Part shown: piece after piece, positions 62,203 through 64,000 of the stretch
Layout: each line of letters begins with the position of its first letter
How positions within the stretch are numbered: the stretch's first letter is position 1
Assembly (NCBI GenBank): GCA_903929885.1
Contig: CAIYWI010000024.1
Location: forward strand, 1 to 64,000
DNA: 64,000 nucleotides
From: an uncultured Phycisphaerales bacterium
GTDB taxonomy: Bacteria > Planctomycetota > Phycisphaerae > Phycisphaerales > UBA1924
Reading direction: 5' to 3'
The notes under the pieces: generated by a model
What the model was told of the DNA's origin: nothing
What the model saw: only the letters and a program-made list of their open reading frames with translations
Databases searched by the model: none
Translations under genes and position numbers: made by a program

Positions 62203-63243
62203 TCAGACCATCTGGTCGGTGTCGCCGCCACGACCTTCGACGACGACGTCGCCGGATTCCTCGAGGCGGCGGACGATGTCGACGACGCGCTGCTGGGCGG
62301 CCTCGACGTCGGAGACCTTGACGGGCCCCATGTACTGCATGTCCTCCTTGATGAGCGCGGCGGCGCGTTCGGACATGTTCTTGAAGATCTTCTCCTTGAG
62401 GGGCTCGCTCGCGGTCTTGAGCGCGAGGGAGAGGTCGCTGTTCTCGATCTCCTTGAGCACGGCCTGGATGCCCTTGTCGTTGACCTTGAGGATGTCCTCG
62501 AAGACGAACATGAGGCGGCGGATCTGCTCGACGAGATCGGGATCCTCGGACTCGAGGCCCTCCATGATGGACTTCTCGGTGGAGCGGTCGGCCAGGTTGA
62601 GGATCTCGGCGACGGTCTCGATGCCGCCGGCCTTCTCCATCGATTGGCCGAGCATGCTCGAAAGGCGGCTCTCGAGGCCCTTCTCGACCTCGCGGATGAC
62701 CTCGGGATTGGTCTGCTCCATGTTGGCGACGCGCTTGATGACCTCGACCTGCTTGGAGATGGGCAGCCCGCCGATGATCTCGCTGGCCTTGTGGTGCGCG
62801 AGGTGGCAGAGGATGAGCGCGATGGTCTGGGGGTGCTCGTCCTGGATGAAGGTCAGGAGACTCTCGCTCTCGGCCCGCTGCAGGAACGAGAAGGGCGTCT
62901 TCTGCACCTGCGTCTGGATCTGTCCCAGCATCCGCTCGGCGGACTTGGGATCCAGCGAGGCCTCGAGGATCTTCTTGGCGTAGTCGAGACCGCCCTCGCC
63001 CGCGTACTTGCTCGAGATGTTGTTGGCGTAGAAGTCGGCGACCACCTCGGCGTGCAGCTTGGCGGGGACCCGTCCGAGGCCGGCCAACTCGCGCGTGACC
63101 TCCTCCACGGCCTTGGGGTCCATGTACTTGAGCATCTTGGCGGCACGCTCCGTGCCGACGGCCAGCAGGAGGATCGCGGCCTTGGTGATGCCCTCGAGCT
63201 CGTCGATGGAGTTGGGCAGGGCCTGGTTGGGGCGGCGTGGCAT
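62203..63243 (-). CDS. fliG: flagellar motor switch protein FliG
   Basis: A 346-residue protein of the switch complex. ITKAAILLLAVGTERAAKML opens the N domain and FIQDEHPQTIALIL carries the EHPQ motif of the middle domain. The charged C-terminal domain, IFKNMSERAAALIKEDMQYM and then GPVKVSDVEAAQQRVV, contacts the stator. The length is normal for the family. It is followed by fliH with 33 bp between them. Confidence 0.96.
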   Translation of the reverse strand: MPRRPNQALPNSIDELEGITKAAILLLAVGTERAAKMLKYMDPKAVEEVTRELAGLGRVPAKLHAEVVADFYANNISSKYAGEGGLDYAKKILEASLDPKSAERMLGQIQTQVQKTPFSFLQRAESESLLTFIQDEHPQTIALILCHLAHHKASEIIGGLPISKQVEVIKRVANMEQTNPEVIREVEKGLESRLSSMLGQSMEKAGGIETVAEILNLADRSTEKSIMEGLESEDPDLVEQIRRLMFVFEDILKVNDKGIQAVLKEIENSDLSLALKTASEPLKEKIFKNMSERAAALIKEDMQYMGPVKVSDVEAAQQRVVDIVRRLEESGDVVVEGRGGDTDQMV

Positions 63244-63270
63244 GGGGTGGATCCGTGGTGTGGCTTGGCG

Positions 63271-64000
63271 TCAGGTCTGCATCTCGACCCAGCGGGCGAG
63301 CAGCTTGGCCGAGCTCTCGGGCTCGGTCTCGACGAGGGCCTCGACCTGCTCGAGGATCTTCTTGTCCTGCAGCTCCTGTTCGCCCACCTCGATGCCCGAC
63401 AGCGCCGCCTCGACCTCCTCGGCCTCGCCGACCAGGTCGGTCTCGGTCTCGAGGGTCTGGGGCAGGCCCACGAGCTCCTCGGCGGTGGGCATCTCGCGGC
63501 GGATGGAGACCTTGCGGACCATCATCGCCATCATGAAGAGCGCGGCGACCGAGAGCAGGGCCAGGACCGCCTTGTCGAAGAGGCCGCCGCCGATGAACTC
63601 GCCGATGCCGCCGCCGCCACCGCCGCCCGTGGATCGAAGGCCGCCGAACATCCCGGCCGCGCTGACCTCGAGGCCGGGTGGCACGTCGACGGGAACCATG
63701 GCCACGTCGATGCTGTCCTGCACGATGAGCCGCAGCGACTCCTCGGTCATCGTCTCGTCGGCCTTGGCGATCATGGCCTTGACGTGAGGCGTGATGCTGT
63801 CGATGATCCGCTTCTTTTCGACGGCGAAGCGCTGGCCGAGCTCCTCGTCGGAGGGGACGGCCTTCTCGGCGCCGGCCGCGGCGTCGTCGCCCTTGGCCGC
63901 CTGGACCAGTCGAGCCACGTAGCCCTGGGGAACCACCACGGAGATGGCCACGCGGGTGGCGTGTCCCTTGGGATCGATGATCGTCTCGGTGCGGGTGCCG
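63271..64000 (-). CDS. fliF: flagellar MS-ring protein FliF, C-terminal part (truncated by the window edge)
   Basis: The 3' part of fliF. The reading frame continues past position 64000, so the N-terminal portion is outside the window. What is seen corresponds to the end of the ring-building motif domain (ISVVVPQGYVARLVQAAKGD), then a glycine-rich loop (GGGGGGGIGEF), a membrane helix (AVLALLSVAALFMMAMMVRK) and the cytoplasmic end that binds FliG (KKILEQVEALVETEPESSAK, then LLARWVEMQT). It is 27 bp upstream of fliG. The position at the head of the cluster agrees with the usual fliF-fliG order. Confidence 0.9.
   Translation of the reverse strand, partial: GTRTETIIDPKGHATRVAISVVVPQGYVARLVQAAKGDDAAAGAEKAVPSDEELGQRFAVEKKRIIDSITPHVKAMIAKADETMTEESLRLIVQDSIDVAMVPVDVPPGLEVSAAGMFGGLRSTGGGGGGGIGEFIGGGLFDKAVLALLSVAALFMMAMMVRKVSIRREMPTAEELVGLPQTLETETDLVGEAEEVEAALSGIEVGEQELQDKKILEQVEALVETEPESSAKLLARWVEMQT

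Overview
The window is high-GC DNA that reads as a chromosome segment of a planctomycete, most likely class Phycisphaerae. The evidence is the combination of several secreted proteins ending in a short dockerin-like repeat closed by Gly-Cys, PEP-CTERM proteins with an Arg-rich tail, a small basic protein of a family I know from the Planctomycetes-Verrucomicrobia-Chlamydiae group, and a complete-looking flagellar export cluster. No rRNA, tRNA, CRISPR array, insertion sequence or phage gene was seen. Most genes are tightly packed, and several are joined by 4-bp stop/start overlaps (7065, 10487, 12688, 51771, 59509, 61441).

Layout. 133-10897 (+): an envelope/exopolysaccharide block with a giant membrane-anchored TPR protein, a Wzz/BY-kinase-like protein whose Walker A lysine is replaced by alanine, a nucleotide-sugar epimerase, a WecA/MraY-type glycosyl-1-phosphate transferase, a ParA-like ATPase and a VanZ-like protein. 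10983-13134 (+): a secreted protein of unknown function, then an ECF-type sigma factor with a membrane protein that may be its anti-sigma factor. 13162-22596: mixed housekeeping genes (a zincless M16 protein, a 23-residue Lys/Ala peptide followed by a foldable transcript end and a perfect terminator, an amidohydrolase barrel, a GH13 amylase, an M24 peptidase, a secreted CX4CH protein, a single-pass membrane protein and a small basic protein). 22823-32721: an amino-acid dehydrogenase, a PEP-CTERM protein, MetG, a dockerin-tailed secreted protein, TrpS, a LOG-family protein and a LuxR-type regulator.

32805-35805 (+) is the most distinctive unit. It contains a His/Cys-rich membrane protein with an 18-bp inverted repeat near its start, a pseudopilin, and two paralogous secreted proteins with a conserved HxH motif. 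One paralog ends in a dockerin and the other in a PEP-CTERM signal. The unit is closed by a 16-bp-stem terminator. The paralogs resemble the Zur-repressed All3515 family, so this is a candidate zinc-responsive secretion cassette. 35823-44242 then carries ScpA, NfeD, Pgi, Lpd and a 1241-residue secreted protein with an embedded metzincin-like motif and a dockerin tail.

44463-64000 (-) is one long flagellar cluster, read from the right edge: fliF (partial), fliG, fliH, fliI, fliJ, a MotE-like gene, fliK, flgD, a flagellar-operon protein, flgE, a small membrane protein, fliL, fliN, fliO, fliP, fliQ, fliR, flhB, flhA, a small membrane protein and a FliA/WhiG-type sigma factor. It encodes the MS-ring, the switch, the export ATPase and gate, the hook and the class-3 sigma factor. 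fliM is not at its usual place between fliL and fliN, and flhF/flhG are not between flhA and the sigma gene.
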